Assembly: GCA_052390415.1 (NCBI GenBank)
Contig: JBQTGY010000019.1
Location: 1-64,000 of the forward strand
Length of the DNA stretch: 64,000 nt
Origin: JANNWF01 sp052390415
GTDB lineage: Bacteria; Pseudomonadota; Gammaproteobacteria; Xanthomonadales; Xanthomonadaceae
Direction of reading: 5' to 3'
Within the stretch, counting starts at the first letter, position 1. Every line of letters starts with the position of its first letter. The notes beneath the pieces are model-generated. The model made no database searches and was not told the origin of the DNA. It saw nothing but the letters and a program-made list of their open reading frames with translations. Shown here one piece after another: positions 1-9,137 of this stretch. A program made the position numbers and the translations under genes.

Positions 1-73
1 TTTCGGCTTGGAAAATCTTCAGCGAGGATTTGGTTTGGCGTGCGCTGGTGCGCGCAGGAACCGGGCGTCGGGA

Positions 74-688
74 TCAGCGCAAGTCCAGGGCAAGCTCGCT
101 CGCCTGGCGCACCGGTGCAAAGCTGAACCGGTGCGCAGAGCAGGGCCCCAATTCGCGCAGCCGCAGAAAATGCAGGGGCGTCGGATAACCCTTGTGCGCA
201 TCGAAGCCATAACCGGGAAAGTCCTGATGCAGGGTCACCATCGCGCGATCGCGACTGACTTTGGCGAGGATGGATGCTGCACCGATGGCGGGCTCGAGCG
301 CGTCACCCCGCACGATCGCGCGGGCGGCGCAGGGCAGGTCGAGTGGCAGGCGATTGCCATCGATCAAGGCAAGCGTGGGCGTCGAACTCAAGCGACGCAG
401 GCACTCACGCATGCCTTGCAGCGTGGCCTGCAGGATGTTGATGCGGTCAATTTGGGCAGGCTCGACGCGCTCGATGTGCCAGCACAACGCGGTGTTGATG
501 ATGAGTTCGAACAGCGCCTCGCGGCGCGACTGGCTCAATCGTTTGGAGTCATCGATGCCAGGCACTGGTCGCGCCGGATCGAGTATCACTGCAGCCACCA
601 TCAGCGGGCCAGCCAGCGGGCCTCGACCGGCCTCATCCACGCCGGCGATGCCTGCATCGGGTGTGAGCGCTCGATACGACGCATTCAT
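74..688 (-). CDS. rnhB: Ribonuclease HII
   Basis: This 204-residue protein is RNase HII, which cuts the RNA strand of RNA-DNA hybrids and nicks at single ribonucleotides left in DNA. The family signature DEAGRGPLAGP starts at residue 18, with the first two metal-binding acids at D18 and E19. The later acids fall in the IDGNRLP and VSRDRAM segments, and the C-terminal HKGYPT motif is present. Length is normal. The ATG overlaps the lpxB stop by 4 bases (ATGA), so it is probably translated by coupling as the last visible gene of the lpx operon. The 73 bases beyond its stop contain no start of another gene on this strand. Confidence 0.96.
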   Translation of the reverse strand: MNASYRALTPDAGIAGVDEAGRGPLAGPLMVAAVILDPARPVPGIDDSKRLSQSRREALFELIINTALCWHIERVEPAQIDRINILQATLQGMRECLRRLSSTPTLALIDGNRLPLDLPCAARAIVRGDALEPAIGAASILAKVSRDRAMVTLHQDFPGYGFDAHKGYPTPLHFLRLRELGPCSAHRFSFAPVRQASELALDLR

Positions 689-1836
689 TGATCGATCAAC
701 TCGGCGATGACCTCGGCAGCGCGCGTCGAGGCACCACGACGCAATGATTCATGGATGGCGAGAAAGCGCGGCTGCAAAGCGGCGACGGCGGCAGGATTGT
801 CCAGCCACTGCCGCACTTCGGCAGCCAGACGTTGCGGTGTGCAGTCGTCTTGCAAGACTTCCGGCACCAGCATGTCGCCGGCCAAGGCATTCGGCAGGCT
901 GAGCAGTTTTGTCTTCAGCAAGCCAAAGGTACGCACCAACCAATGGGTGAGCGCCGAGACCTTGTAGGCCACCACCAAGGGTCGCTTGGCGAACAAACCT
1001 TCCAGCGCGGCTGTGCCGGATGCCAGCAGCACGACGTCGGCGGCGATCATGCATTCGCGCGCGAGGCCGTTGACTAGCTGGCAGTGTTTGTCCCCGCCGA
1101 GTTCGGTGTAAGCGTTTCGACAGGCGGCGGTCGCCATTGGCGCAATGAAACGCAGCGCAGCCTGTTGCATCTTGAGCAGGTCCACAGCGCCAATGAAGGC
1201 CGGGCCAATGCGCCGAATTTCGCCCAATCGTGAGCCTGGCAATACCGCAATCACCACGGCATCTTCGTCAATGCCAAACAATCCGCGCGCAGCCGCGCGA
1301 TCGGGTAACAAGGGGAAGTGGTCGGCCAGCGGATGGCCAACAAAGCGGGCATCGACGCCGTGCGCGGCGTAGATCGCCGGTTCCATCGGGAACAGGCATA
1401 GCACCCGATCCGCACTTGCGCCAATGCGCGCCGCACGCCCTTGCCGCCACGCCCACACGGACGGACTGACGTAATGCACCGTCTTGATGCCAGCCCGTTT
1501 GGCGTATCGCTCCAGGCCAAGATTGAAGTCAGGTGCATCAATGCCGATCAAGACGTCGGGTTGCCATGCAAGCAGCCGTTTTCGGAGTGCGGCGCGCAGG
1601 CGCAACAGTCGCGGCAGATGCCGCAACACCTCAGCAAGACCCATCACCGCCAGTTCGGCACAGTCGTACCAGCTTTCGACTCCTGCATCGCGCATCGCAG
1701 GCCCACAGACGCCGGCCATTTCGGCGTCGGGATAACGATCACGCAAGCGGCGGGCGAGATCGGCGGCCAGCAGATCGCCAGAGGTTTCGCCGGCGACCAG
1801 AGCGATTCGGATCGGGCGGTGGGTGTCGCCATTCAT
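685..1836 (-). CDS. lpxB: Lipid-A-disaccharide synthase
   Basis: LpxB (383 residues, GT19 family) joins 2,3-diacylglucosamine 1-phosphate and its UDP-linked precursor into the lipid A disaccharide at the inner membrane. The N-terminal LVAGETSGDLLAADLA segment is the family hallmark. The SPSVWAWR stretch and the C-terminal VVAYKVSALT nucleotide-sugar region are also present. Length matches the family. It overlaps rnhB by 4 bases and is separated from lpxA by about 276 bases that carry GC-rich inverted repeats, the only large gap inside the lpx gene run. Confidence 0.96.
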   Translation of the reverse strand: MNGDTHRPIRIALVAGETSGDLLAADLARRLRDRYPDAEMAGVCGPAMRDAGVESWYDCAELAVMGLAEVLRHLPRLLRLRAALRKRLLAWQPDVLIGIDAPDFNLGLERYAKRAGIKTVHYVSPSVWAWRQGRAARIGASADRVLCLFPMEPAIYAAHGVDARFVGHPLADHFPLLPDRAAARGLFGIDEDAVVIAVLPGSRLGEIRRIGPAFIGAVDLLKMQQAALRFIAPMATAACRNAYTELGGDKHCQLVNGLARECMIAADVVLLASGTAALEGLFAKRPLVVAYKVSALTHWLVRTFGLLKTKLLSLPNALAGDMLVPEVLQDDCTPQRLAAEVRQWLDNPAAVAALQPRFLAIHESLRRGASTRAAEVIAELIDQ

Positions 1837-2112
1837 GGGTAGAGCCTACAGCTGCGAAAAGGTGCGGCGACGCGATTGATCTGGCACGTGAGACCCTCTC
1901 CGCGTTTGGAGCCCCTCTCCCGCGTGCGGGGCATGAGTTGGGGAGAGGGGCTCTTGCCCTACGGCGAGGTCTTGCCCTCTCCCCCGCCCATCTCCCGCAT
2001 GCAGGAGAGGGGAGACGTCAGGTGCCGCTGGAATGGGCTGAAGTTGCGCGTTGCAGGAAAGTGGGAAAGTTACTTGCCACCCGTTCGTGCGCATCACACT
2101 CGGGATACCCCC
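1837..2112. repeat. GC-rich inverted-repeat spacer between lpxA and lpxB
   Basis: This 276-base gap breaks an otherwise tightly packed operon. It contains a perfect 12-base inverted repeat: GAGCCCCTCTCC at 1909-1920 and its reverse complement at 1942-1953. A further CCCTCTCC/GGAGAGG-rich stretch runs to about 2015. No coding potential is evident. The composition resembles other repeats in this window (7628-7650 and inside 51929-52137), so it is probably an inserted palindromic element rather than a native regulatory spacer. Transcribed, it would form a strong hairpin in the operon mRNA between lpxA and lpxB. Confidence 0.6.
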
Positions 2113-2901
2113 TCAACGAATCAACGAACGCTGGCTGCGATCAATGAAATCGATCATCTGCTGGATGTCGGGCGTTTCAGTGGCCGCCTGCGCCAACTGC
2201 GCGCGCGCTTCGGCTAGCGACAGCCCCGATTTGTACAGGGTCTTGTAGGCGCGCTTGATTGCCATGATCCGCTTGCTGTCGTAACCGCGGCGCTTCAGGC
2301 CTTCGGAATTGATCCCGTGTGGCTCGGCGTAGGTGCCGGCAACGGTGACAAATGGGGGCACATCGCGATTGATGACGCTGCCCATCGCGGTGAACGCATG
2401 TGCGCCAATCTGGCAAAACTGGTGGATCAACGAAAAACCGCCCAGGATGGCGTAATCCTCAACCCGACAGTGACCCGCCAGCGACGCTGCATTGGCAAAA
2501 ATCGTGTGGTTGCCGACCACGCAATCGTGCGCAATGTGCACGTAGGCCATGATCCAGTTGTCATCGCCCAATTGGGTGAGGCTGTTGTCTTCCACCGTGC
2601 CTCGATTGATGCTGACGAACTCGCGAATGGTGTTGCCATCGCCGATCACCAGACGGGTGGGCTGCTCGGCGTATTTCTTGTCTTGCGGTTCGCCTCCCAG
2701 TGCGGCAAATGCATGCACCCGGTTGTTGCGTCCCAGCCTGGTGGGGCCTTCGATGACGACGTGCGGCCCGATGCTGCAGCCATCGCCGATTTCGACATCC
2801 GCGCCAATCACCGCGAACGGGCCGACACTGACGCCAACGCCGATCCGTGCCGTGGAATCGACGGCTGCGCTTGGATGAATGCCCGCGCCCGCGCCGATCA
2901 C
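2113..2901 (-). CDS. lpxA: UDP-N-acetylglucosamine O-acyltransferase
   Basis: LpxA (262 residues) catalyses the first step of lipid A synthesis, moving an (R)-3-hydroxyacyl chain from acyl-ACP to UDP-GlcNAc. Hexapeptide repeats of the left-handed beta-helix run through the N-terminal two thirds (IHPSAAVD, ARIGVGVSVGPF and similar). The VHIAHDCVVGNH segment contains the catalytic His region. The C-terminal helical part includes SEGLKRRGYD. Translation most likely starts at GTG, overlapping the fabZ stop as GTGA. Confidence 0.95.
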   Translation of the reverse strand: MIGAGAGIHPSAAVDSTARIGVGVSVGPFAVIGADVEIGDGCSIGPHVVIEGPTRLGRNNRVHAFAALGGEPQDKKYAEQPTRLVIGDGNTIREFVSINRGTVEDNSLTQLGDDNWIMAYVHIAHDCVVGNHTIFANAASLAGHCRVEDYAILGGFSLIHQFCQIGAHAFTAMGSVINRDVPPFVTVAGTYAEPHGINSEGLKRRGYDSKRIMAIKRAYKTLYKSGLSLAEARAQLAQAATETPDIQQMIDFIDRSQRSLIR

Positions 2902-3455
2902 GCGCCGCTCCGCTCGGTCGCTCCGCTTGATTCTGCCGATCCGCTTCGCTCACTTGATTCGCCACGCGGGTCAGACCCGCTGCGCTTCGCGCACAAAATC
3001 TCCGCGCTGGCGACTTCCACGCCCTCGACCTTGGCCGCGCAGGCGTATTGGCCCATGTTGCGGCGCATGCGCAACAGCTTCACCTCCAGGCTCAACTGAT
3101 CACCCGGTACGACGGTGCGCGAAAAGCGCGCGTTGTCGACCTTGACCAGATAAAACATGGGTCGTTCGCCGTCGGTTTTCTCGCCTTCAGACAGCTGCGT
3201 CAGCAGCCCGGCGGCTTGCGCCATGGCCTCGATCACCAGTACACCCGGCATCACCGGATGACCGGGGAAGTGGCCCTGAAAGAACGGCTCGTTGAAAGTC
3301 ACGTTCTTGATCGCACGGATGCTGGAGTGCGGCACGATCTCGACCACGCGATCTACCAGCAGAAATGGATAGCGGTGCGGCAACATGGCCTGAATTCGGA
3401 CCACATCGACCGGCAGCCGAATGGCTTGCTCAGGAATGGTGTGCTCGGTGCTCAT
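2898..3455 (-). CDS. fabZ: 3-hydroxyacyl-ACP dehydratase FabZ with an unusual C-terminal tail
   Basis: FabZ dehydrates 3-hydroxyacyl-ACP in fatty acid elongation and competes with LpxA and LpxD for that substrate. The hot-dog fold motif GHFPGHPVMPGVLVIEAMAQ is intact, with catalytic His62 and Glu77. A typical FabZ is about 150 residues; this one has 185. The extra 28 or so residues (from about 158) are almost only Ser, Gly, Arg, Glu, Ala and Asp, and are encoded by repetitive DNA at about 2900-2990. The ATG follows AGGAAG and overlaps the lpxD stop by 4 bases. The tail is probably a neutral read-in of an inserted repeat. Confidence 0.95.
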   Translation of the reverse strand: MSTEHTIPEQAIRLPVDVVRIQAMLPHRYPFLLVDRVVEIVPHSSIRAIKNVTFNEPFFQGHFPGHPVMPGVLVIEAMAQAAGLLTQLSEGEKTDGERPMFYLVKVDNARFSRTVVPGDQLSLEVKLLRMRRNMGQYACAAKVEGVEVASAEILCAKRSGSDPRGESSERSGSAESSGATERSGA

Positions 3456-4480
3456 GGGTTGTCATCTTCCTGATGTGATTGATTGATTCGGCGGGCGCCG
3501 GCGTCAAGCCGTCTGAGCCGCGCCACGGTGCGTCGCCAGAGACGGCTTTCCTGCACCGGAATGCCGGAAGCGTACTCCGCCGGGCCGCGCAATGAGTGGC
3601 TGACGAGGCTCATCGCCTGCACGGTGACACGGTCGTCGATGCTGAGGTGACCGGCGATGCCGACGCCACCCGCGATCAGACAGTGGCTGCCAATGCGTAC
3701 CGAGCCGGCCACCGCGCAGCAACCGGCCATCGCCGTATGTGCGCCGATGCGCACGTTGTGGCCGATCTGGATCTGGTTATCCAAGCGCACGTCGTCCTCC
3801 AGCACGGTGTCCTCCAACGCGCCGCGATCAATCGTGGTGTTGGCGCCGATTTCGCAATCGTCGCCGATAACCACACCGCCTAATTGGGGCACCTTCAGCC
3901 ACGTGCCCTGATCGAAGGCCAAGCCGAATCCGTCGGCACCCAGCACTGCGCCGGGATGAATCAAGACGCGCTTGCCGAGGGTGACACGCATTACCAGCGT
4001 CACACGTGCCACCAGCCGGCAATCGGCACCGATGCAGCAATCCTCGCCGACGATGCAGCCGGGACCCAACTCGGCACCCGCTTCGATTTTGCACCGCGCA
4101 CCCACTACGCACAGCGGGCCGATGCTGGCAGCAGGGTCAATCTGCGCCGTGGCATCGATGACGGCGGTCGGATGCACACCTGCCATTGGCGACCGGGGAC
4201 GCTCAAACAGCGCCGCGATGCGTGAATACGCGGCGTATGGATTCTTGGCGATCAAGGCAGCGGTAGGGCAGTGCTCAACATCCGCCACCGCCAACACCAC
4301 GGCGCCCAGTCGCGTGCTGGCGAGCGCGCCGCGATAGCGCGGGTTGGCAAGAAATCCGAGCTGGCTGGCTCGACCGGCTTCGAGCGTGCCGACGCCGTCG
4401 AAACGAAGGTCGAGATTGCCCCGCACTTCAAGACCAAAGCGCTGCGCCAGTTCGCCAAGACTGGGCATGGGGGCGCTCAC
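3452..4480 (-). CDS. lpxD: UDP-3-O-(3-hydroxyacyl)glucosamine N-acyltransferase
   Basis: LpxD adds the second 3-hydroxyacyl chain to the UDP-glucosamine intermediate of lipid A. The N-terminal uridine-binding domain (LGELAQRFGLEV) is followed by many hexapeptide repeats, and the IQIGHNVRIGAHTAMAG segment contains the catalytic His. I place the start at GTG 4480, which overlaps the skp stop as GTGA like the other junctions here. This gives 342 residues. ATG at 4468 (338 residues) is an alternative. The frame stays open further upstream, but that stretch lies inside skp and is Arg-rich, unlike LpxD. Confidence 0.94.
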   Translation of the reverse strand: MSAPMPSLGELAQRFGLEVRGNLDLRFDGVGTLEAGRASQLGFLANPRYRGALASTRLGAVVLAVADVEHCPTAALIAKNPYAAYSRIAALFERPRSPMAGVHPTAVIDATAQIDPAASIGPLCVVGARCKIEAGAELGPGCIVGEDCCIGADCRLVARVTLVMRVTLGKRVLIHPGAVLGADGFGLAFDQGTWLKVPQLGGVVIGDDCEIGANTTIDRGALEDTVLEDDVRLDNQIQIGHNVRIGAHTAMAGCCAVAGSVRIGSHCLIAGGVGIAGHLSIDDRVTVQAMSLVSHSLRGPAEYASGIPVQESRLWRRTVARLRRLDAGARRINQSHQEDDNP

Positions 4481-5037
4481 GGAGGGGCGCTCTCGTCCGT
4501 TTGCCGCAAGCGGTCGAGCACGCGGTCGGTGATGTCGATCCGGCCCGAGGCATATAGCACGGGGCCGGGCAATACGAGATCGAAGCCTTGCTCGCGCGCG
4601 TAGTCGGCCACGGCTTCCTCGATCAGCGGCCACGCCTTGTCGGTTTCCTGCTGCACGCGCGTGGCGAGTTCATCGTTCAAACGCGCGCGACTCCGTTCGA
4701 TTGATCGGCGCAAGGCCTGGGCTTCGACCTTGGCTTCTTCAGAGGCCTCTGCGGCGACACCGTCCACACTGCCTTCCAGGCGATCAAGCCGCTGCTGGTC
4801 TTGCTTCAACTTGGCATCGGCCGCGGCAAACTCTTGCGCCAGACGCGCGCGCCCTTGCACGACTTGCGGCGCGCTATCAATCAAACGCTGCATGTCAACG
4901 TAGACGATCGCCGCGGCCGTCGGCTGCTGGGCGTGGGCCAGGCTCGCTGCCAACAGCAGAGACAACAGCAGCCACGCGACCGCCCGCAGTGGGCGGGCCT
5001 GCGGCCAGCCTTCGCCTCGCAGGTAACCGTGGTTCAT
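4477..5037 (-). CDS. skp: Periplasmic chaperone Skp/OmpH
   Basis: This is a 186-residue OmpH/Skp-family chaperone that holds unfolded outer-membrane proteins in the periplasm on their way to BamA. The start at ATG 5037 gives a long n-region and a hydrophobic signal core (WLLLSLLLAASLAHA) with likely cleavage after AHA. Then come the family's IVYVDMQRLIDSAP segment and a long Lys/Glu/Gln/Arg-rich helical coiled coil (about residues 60-135). It lies between bamA and lpxD, the usual arrangement. The family is poorly conserved in sequence, so the call rests on architecture and position. Confidence 0.92.
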   Translation of the reverse strand: MNHGYLRGEGWPQARPLRAVAWLLLSLLLAASLAHAQQPTAAAIVYVDMQRLIDSAPQVVQGRARLAQEFAAADAKLKQDQQRLDRLEGSVDGVAAEASEEAKVEAQALRRSIERSRARLNDELATRVQQETDKAWPLIEEAVADYAREQGFDLVLPGPVLYASGRIDITDRVLDRLRQTDESAPP

Positions 5038-5077
5038 GCGGGTAGCCGCCGCTTGGCCGTGGGCCGCGAGGCGCCGC

Positions 5078-7513
5078 TTAGAACTGCGTACCGAAGGTGA
5101 ACTGCAGGCGCTCGACCTCGTCGCCATCTTTGCGCTTCACTGGCGTGGAGAGGTTGAGAATAATCGGGCCGATCGGTGCCTGCCACTGCAAGGCTACGCC
5201 GACGGAGGCGCGGAACTCACTGGCCGAGAAATCGTCGGTCGATGCAAATACGTTGCCGAAGTCCATGAAGGTCGACACCCGTGCAGTCGATGTGTCCAAC
5301 AGGTTCGGGAAAATCAATTCCAGGGTGCCGGTGGTCTTGAGCGATCCGCCCAGGGGTTGCCGGAACGTAGGATTGAACTCGGAGACAAATACCGGTCCCA
5401 GGGTGTTGTCTTCAAAACCGCGGATGGAGCGTACGCCGCCCGCGTAGAAGTTCTCGAAGAAAGGCAGGCCGTCGGCCACTACACGGCGGAACAAGGGATT
5501 GCCGTCTGCACCCACTTGTGGGATCAGCGGACCGTCGGGCGCCGCCGGATTGACCATCAACAGCGGAAGGTCACGCACCGACTCATCACCGTACGAGTCG
5601 CCGTAACCGATTTCAGCGGCGCTCAATAGAACCACATTGCGATGCAGCGCCCAGTAGCGGGCGAATTGGTAGTTCAGTTTGTAGTACTCGACTGTCGAGC
5701 CGGGCAAGGTGAGTTCAGCTGAGACGCGCTGATAGGTACCGCTGGTGGGATTGAAAAAGGCGTTGCGGGTGTCGCGAGCCCATGACACTTCGGCGCGCCA
5801 TGCGTTGAAGGTGCGCTTGCCCAACGCGTCGATGTAATCAACGAATGGATCGGGGGTAAGGCCGGCGAACGTGTCGATCTGATTCCGATCAAGTCCGAGC
5901 ACCAAGCCGACCGTATCCGACTCGGTCAAAGGCACACCGAACACCGCCTGCACGGCGCCGTTGTTGGTGGTAAAGCTGGCGATGTTGGCCTGGCCTTGGT
6001 CCAGTTCGCGGTAAATCAGGTTGTAGCCCAGCGATATACCATCGTCGGTGAAGTACGGATCGAGGTAGGAGAAATCGATACGTTTGACGAAATCGTTGTT
6101 TTGCACCGTGAAGCCCACGCGATTGCCGGTGCCGAAGAAGTTGTTCTGGGTGACGGACACCGAGGTAATCAGGCCCGACAGCTGCGAATAACCCAAGCCG
6201 AAAGTGAAGCTGCCCGAGGAACGCTCCTTCATGCTGATGACCACGTCCACCTGATCTTCGGTGCCCGCGACTTCCGGCGTCTCGATCTCGATTTCCTCAA
6301 AGAAGCCGAGCCGCTGCAAACGCACTTTCGAGCGATCGATCGCCGCCTGCGAATACCAGCTGCCTTCGAATTGGCGCATCTCGCGACGAATCACCTCATC
6401 GGATGTCTTCGTATTGCCCTTGTAAATGATGCGGCGAACGTACACGCGCTTGCCGGGCTCAACGAAGAAGTTGACGTCGACGCGCTTGTTTTCGCGGTCG
6501 ATGGTGGGGATCGGGGTCACGTTGGCAAACGCATAACCGACATTGCTCAACACCGCCATCACTGACTCGGAAGTCAACTCCAGCAAGCGCCGCGAAAACG
6601 TCTGATCCTTGCGCACCAACACCAAGGCTTCAATTTGCTCAACCGGCACGATGGTGTCGCCAGTGACCTTCACGTCATTGATGCTGTAGACCGGACCTTC
6701 GGTGACGTTGGCGGTGAGAAACATGTCGCGCCGGTCAGGCGTGATCGACACCTGGGTGCTCTCGATGTTGAAGTCGACGTAGCCGCGGTCAAGGTAAAAC
6801 GCGCCCAGCTTTTCCAGATCACCGGAAAGTTTCTCGCGGGAGTATTGGTCGTCGCGGCGGTACCAAGACAACCAATTGGTCTCGGACGACTCCCATCCTT
6901 CGAGAATTTCCTCGTCTTCGAAGATCTCGTTGCCGACCACGTTGATGTGCTTGATCTTGGCCGCCTTGCCCTCGGCGACCGTGATCGTCAGGTCGACGCG
7001 GTTGCGGTCCAGTTCGGTGACCTGTGGGGTGATCTTGACGTTGTACTTGCCGCGATTGTTGTACTGGCGCACGAGCTCCTGGGTAACCCGTTGCAGGTTG
7101 AGGCGATCAAACGTCTCGCCTTCGGCCAAGCCGATGTCGGCCAATCCCTTGGTCAAGTCCTCGGTCTTCAGATCCTTGTTGCCGGCCAGGGTCAGGGTAT
7201 TGATGGCCGGCCGCTCGACGACCGTGATTACGAGGATGTTGCCTTGCCGTGACAACGCCACATCGCTGAAAAAGCCGGTCTTGAACAGCGCGCGGATGGC
7301 TTGCTGGGCGCGGCTGCGGTCCATCCGGTCGCCACGTTCGATGGGCAAATAGGTAAACACCGTACCCGATGAAATGCGCTGCAAGCCGTCAACGCGGATG
7401 TCGGCGACAGTAAAAGATTCAAAGCCGGCGACTTGCGGTGCAAGTCCCTGCGCTATGACCAATGGAGAGGTGGTCAGCGATGCAAGCAAAACCAAGGCGG
7501 CGATACGTTTCAT
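5078..7513 (-). CDS. bamA: Outer membrane protein assembly factor BamA
   Basis: BamA (811 residues from ATG 7513) is the Omp85 core of the beta-barrel assembly machine. A signal peptide (MKRIAALVLLASLTTSPLVI) precedes POTRA repeats; the first begins near FTVADIRVDGLQRIS. A 16-strand barrel fills the C-terminal half, and its NFYAGGVRSIRGFEDN stretch holds the conserved L6 'VRGF/Y' lock motif. The chain ends in FTFGTQF, with the terminal Phe of an outer-membrane beta-signal. The upstream extension of the frame overlaps repeat DNA and is not native. It is placed between rseP and skp as in most gammaproteobacteria. Confidence 0.97.
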   Translation of the reverse strand: MKRIAALVLLASLTTSPLVIAQGLAPQVAGFESFTVADIRVDGLQRISSGTVFTYLPIERGDRMDRSRAQQAIRALFKTGFFSDVALSRQGNILVITVVERPAINTLTLAGNKDLKTEDLTKGLADIGLAEGETFDRLNLQRVTQELVRQYNNRGKYNVKITPQVTELDRNRVDLTITVAEGKAAKIKHINVVGNEIFEDEEILEGWESSETNWLSWYRRDDQYSREKLSGDLEKLGAFYLDRGYVDFNIESTQVSITPDRRDMFLTANVTEGPVYSINDVKVTGDTIVPVEQIEALVLVRKDQTFSRRLLELTSESVMAVLSNVGYAFANVTPIPTIDRENKRVDVNFFVEPGKRVYVRRIIYKGNTKTSDEVIRREMRQFEGSWYSQAAIDRSKVRLQRLGFFEEIEIETPEVAGTEDQVDVVISMKERSSGSFTFGLGYSQLSGLITSVSVTQNNFFGTGNRVGFTVQNNDFVKRIDFSYLDPYFTDDGISLGYNLIYRELDQGQANIASFTTNNGAVQAVFGVPLTESDTVGLVLGLDRNQIDTFAGLTPDPFVDYIDALGKRTFNAWRAEVSWARDTRNAFFNPTSGTYQRVSAELTLPGSTVEYYKLNYQFARYWALHRNVVLLSAAEIGYGDSYGDESVRDLPLLMVNPAAPDGPLIPQVGADGNPLFRRVVADGLPFFENFYAGGVRSIRGFEDNTLGPVFVSEFNPTFRQPLGGSLKTTGTLELIFPNLLDTSTARVSTFMDFGNVFASTDDFSASEFRASVGVALQWQAPIGPIILNLSTPVKRKDGDEVERLQFTFGTQF

Positions 7514-7627
7514 CGTCACGTCCGAAAGCAAAAAGAGAAGCGCGAGACACGCATAGCCGGAGGGCGGATGCGTGCGAGAAAGCAGGGTGGGGTTACCGTG
7601 TAAATAGGTCAGGTTCAGTTCTTCGCT

Positions 7628-7650
7628 CCCTCCCCGATGTTCGGGGAGGG
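7628..7650. repeat. Perfect 10-bp-stem palindrome between rseP and bamA
   Basis: CCCTCCCCGA and its exact reverse complement are separated by 3 bases. They lie in the 226-base gap between rseP and bamA, followed by a run of GGGG and TTGGGG. The composition matches the repeats at 1909-1953 and in 51929-52137. It would fold as a strong hairpin in the bamA mRNA leader or act as a partial terminator after rseP. No T-run follows on the transcribed strand. Confidence 0.6.
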
Positions 7651-7739
7651 TTGGGGAGGGGTTGGGAAGCACAGCGCTCCTGCTGATGGCCGTGGCGGGC
7701 CGAACTTGCCTATCTCGGGATGTCTCATCGCCATGACCG

Positions 7740-9092
7740 TCAGTTCACCAAGCGCAGGAAGTCGTTGTAAAAAGCCAGACTCATCAAGCAACCAAGCATC
7801 GCCAGCCCGACAAATTGCCCGGTGGCCAGCGCTCGCTCGCTTACCGGACTGCCCTTGATAACCTCGATAAGGTAATACAGCAGGTGTCCGCCGTCCAAGA
7901 TCGGGATCGGCAGCAGGTTCATGATGCACAGGCTCAAGCTGAGCACGGCGAGGAAAAACAGAAACCACGCCGGTCCCATTTGTGCAGACGCATTGGCGTA
8001 CTGGGCAATGGTGATCGGCCCGGAAATGTTCTGCAGCGATGCGGCGCCTTTCACCATCCGCCACAACATCCCGACGGTGGCTTCAGTCAAGCGCCAGGTT
8101 TCTCTCAGCGATGCGCCGATGGCGTCGACTGGCCCGAACTTCAACAGCGCGTCATGCGCCACTTCGGTGCGCGTGGCCTCGATGCCGATGCGCCAGCGGG
8201 TGACCCCGTCTATCTCCTGTGACTGTGGGCTGATTTCAAACCTGAGGCGATCGGCACCGCGCTCCACCATCACCTGCAGCGGCGCGCTGGGTTCTTTTCT
8301 GGCTTGCAGGATGCGCGGCACTGCGTCCCAGAAGTCCACCATTTCGCCGTCCAGGCTCAAGATCCGATCACCCACCATCAGGCCCGCTGCAACGGCCGCT
8401 CCATCGGCACTCAAGCCACCGATCACCGGATCGAGCAGCACCTGGCGCGGCAGCAGGCCAATATCGCGTATTGCCGTTTCTTCATTGAACGAATCTCCGA
8501 GCCCCGCCAGATCAAGGCGCACCTCGCGCACCATGTGGGATGGATCGCTGACCTTCAGCAGCACGGCGCGCCTGTCCAGCGCCGCCGCCGACAGGCTGAT
8601 GCCTGCATGCGTCCACGTATCCATGCTGACGCCATCGATGCTCAACAGCCGGTCGTCAGTGCGCAATCCGGCTTCAGCGGCGACTCCGGTGGCACGCCCG
8701 ACGATGGGTGCAAAGTCGCCCTTGCCAATGACGAACATTCCCCACAGCAACAGCAGTGCCAGCAACAGGTTGAAAATCGGGCCCGCCGCGACAATGGCGA
8801 TGCGTTGCGACACGGGCTTGGTGTTGAACGCCTGATGTCGGTCTTCCGGCAACACATCGACCTCGCGTTCGTCGAGCATCTTGACGTAGCCGCCCAACGG
8901 AATCGCGGCGACGACATACTCGGTGCCATCCTTGCCGATGCGCTTCCACAGCGGCTTGCCGAAGCCGACTGAAAACCGCAGTACGCGCACACCGCAACGG
9001 CGTGCCACCCAGAAGTGGCCGAACTCGTGGAATGTCACCAACACGCCGAGGGCAACGATGAGCCACCAGATGGAGCCAACCACGTCAGCCAT
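7740..9092 (-). CDS. rseP: Site-2 protease RseP
   Basis: RseP (450 residues) is the inner-membrane zinc protease that cuts the anti-sigma factor RseA inside the membrane during the sigma-E envelope stress response. The zinc motif HEFGH sits in the first transmembrane helix (residue about 23), and the third metal ligand is in PIPILDGGHLLYY near the C-terminus. Two PDZ-like domains lie between (around GRATGVAAEAGLRTDDRLL and ADGAAVAAGLMVGDRIL). ATG 9092 is preceded by AAGGA at a proper distance; a TTG start 21 bases further upstream lacks such support. Confidence 0.96.
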   Translation of the reverse strand: MADVVGSIWWLIVALGVLVTFHEFGHFWVARRCGVRVLRFSVGFGKPLWKRIGKDGTEYVVAAIPLGGYVKMLDEREVDVLPEDRHQAFNTKPVSQRIAIVAAGPIFNLLLALLLLWGMFVIGKGDFAPIVGRATGVAAEAGLRTDDRLLSIDGVSMDTWTHAGISLSAAALDRRAVLLKVSDPSHMVREVRLDLAGLGDSFNEETAIRDIGLLPRQVLLDPVIGGLSADGAAVAAGLMVGDRILSLDGEMVDFWDAVPRILQARKEPSAPLQVMVERGADRLRFEISPQSQEIDGVTRWRIGIEATRTEVAHDALLKFGPVDAIGASLRETWRLTEATVGMLWRMVKGAASLQNISGPITIAQYANASAQMGPAWFLFFLAVLSLSLCIMNLLPIPILDGGHLLYYLIEVIKGSPVSERALATGQFVGLAMLGCLMSLAFYNDFLRLVN

Positions 9093-9137
9093 GACGGCGA
9101 GTCCTTGATTCAAAGCGCGGAGGTAATCGACGTTGGG

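Noticed and set aside
1..73. Start of dnaE downstream of rnhB, as in related genomes
   Set aside because: No start codon is present on the minus strand in these 73 bases, so no gene can be supported.
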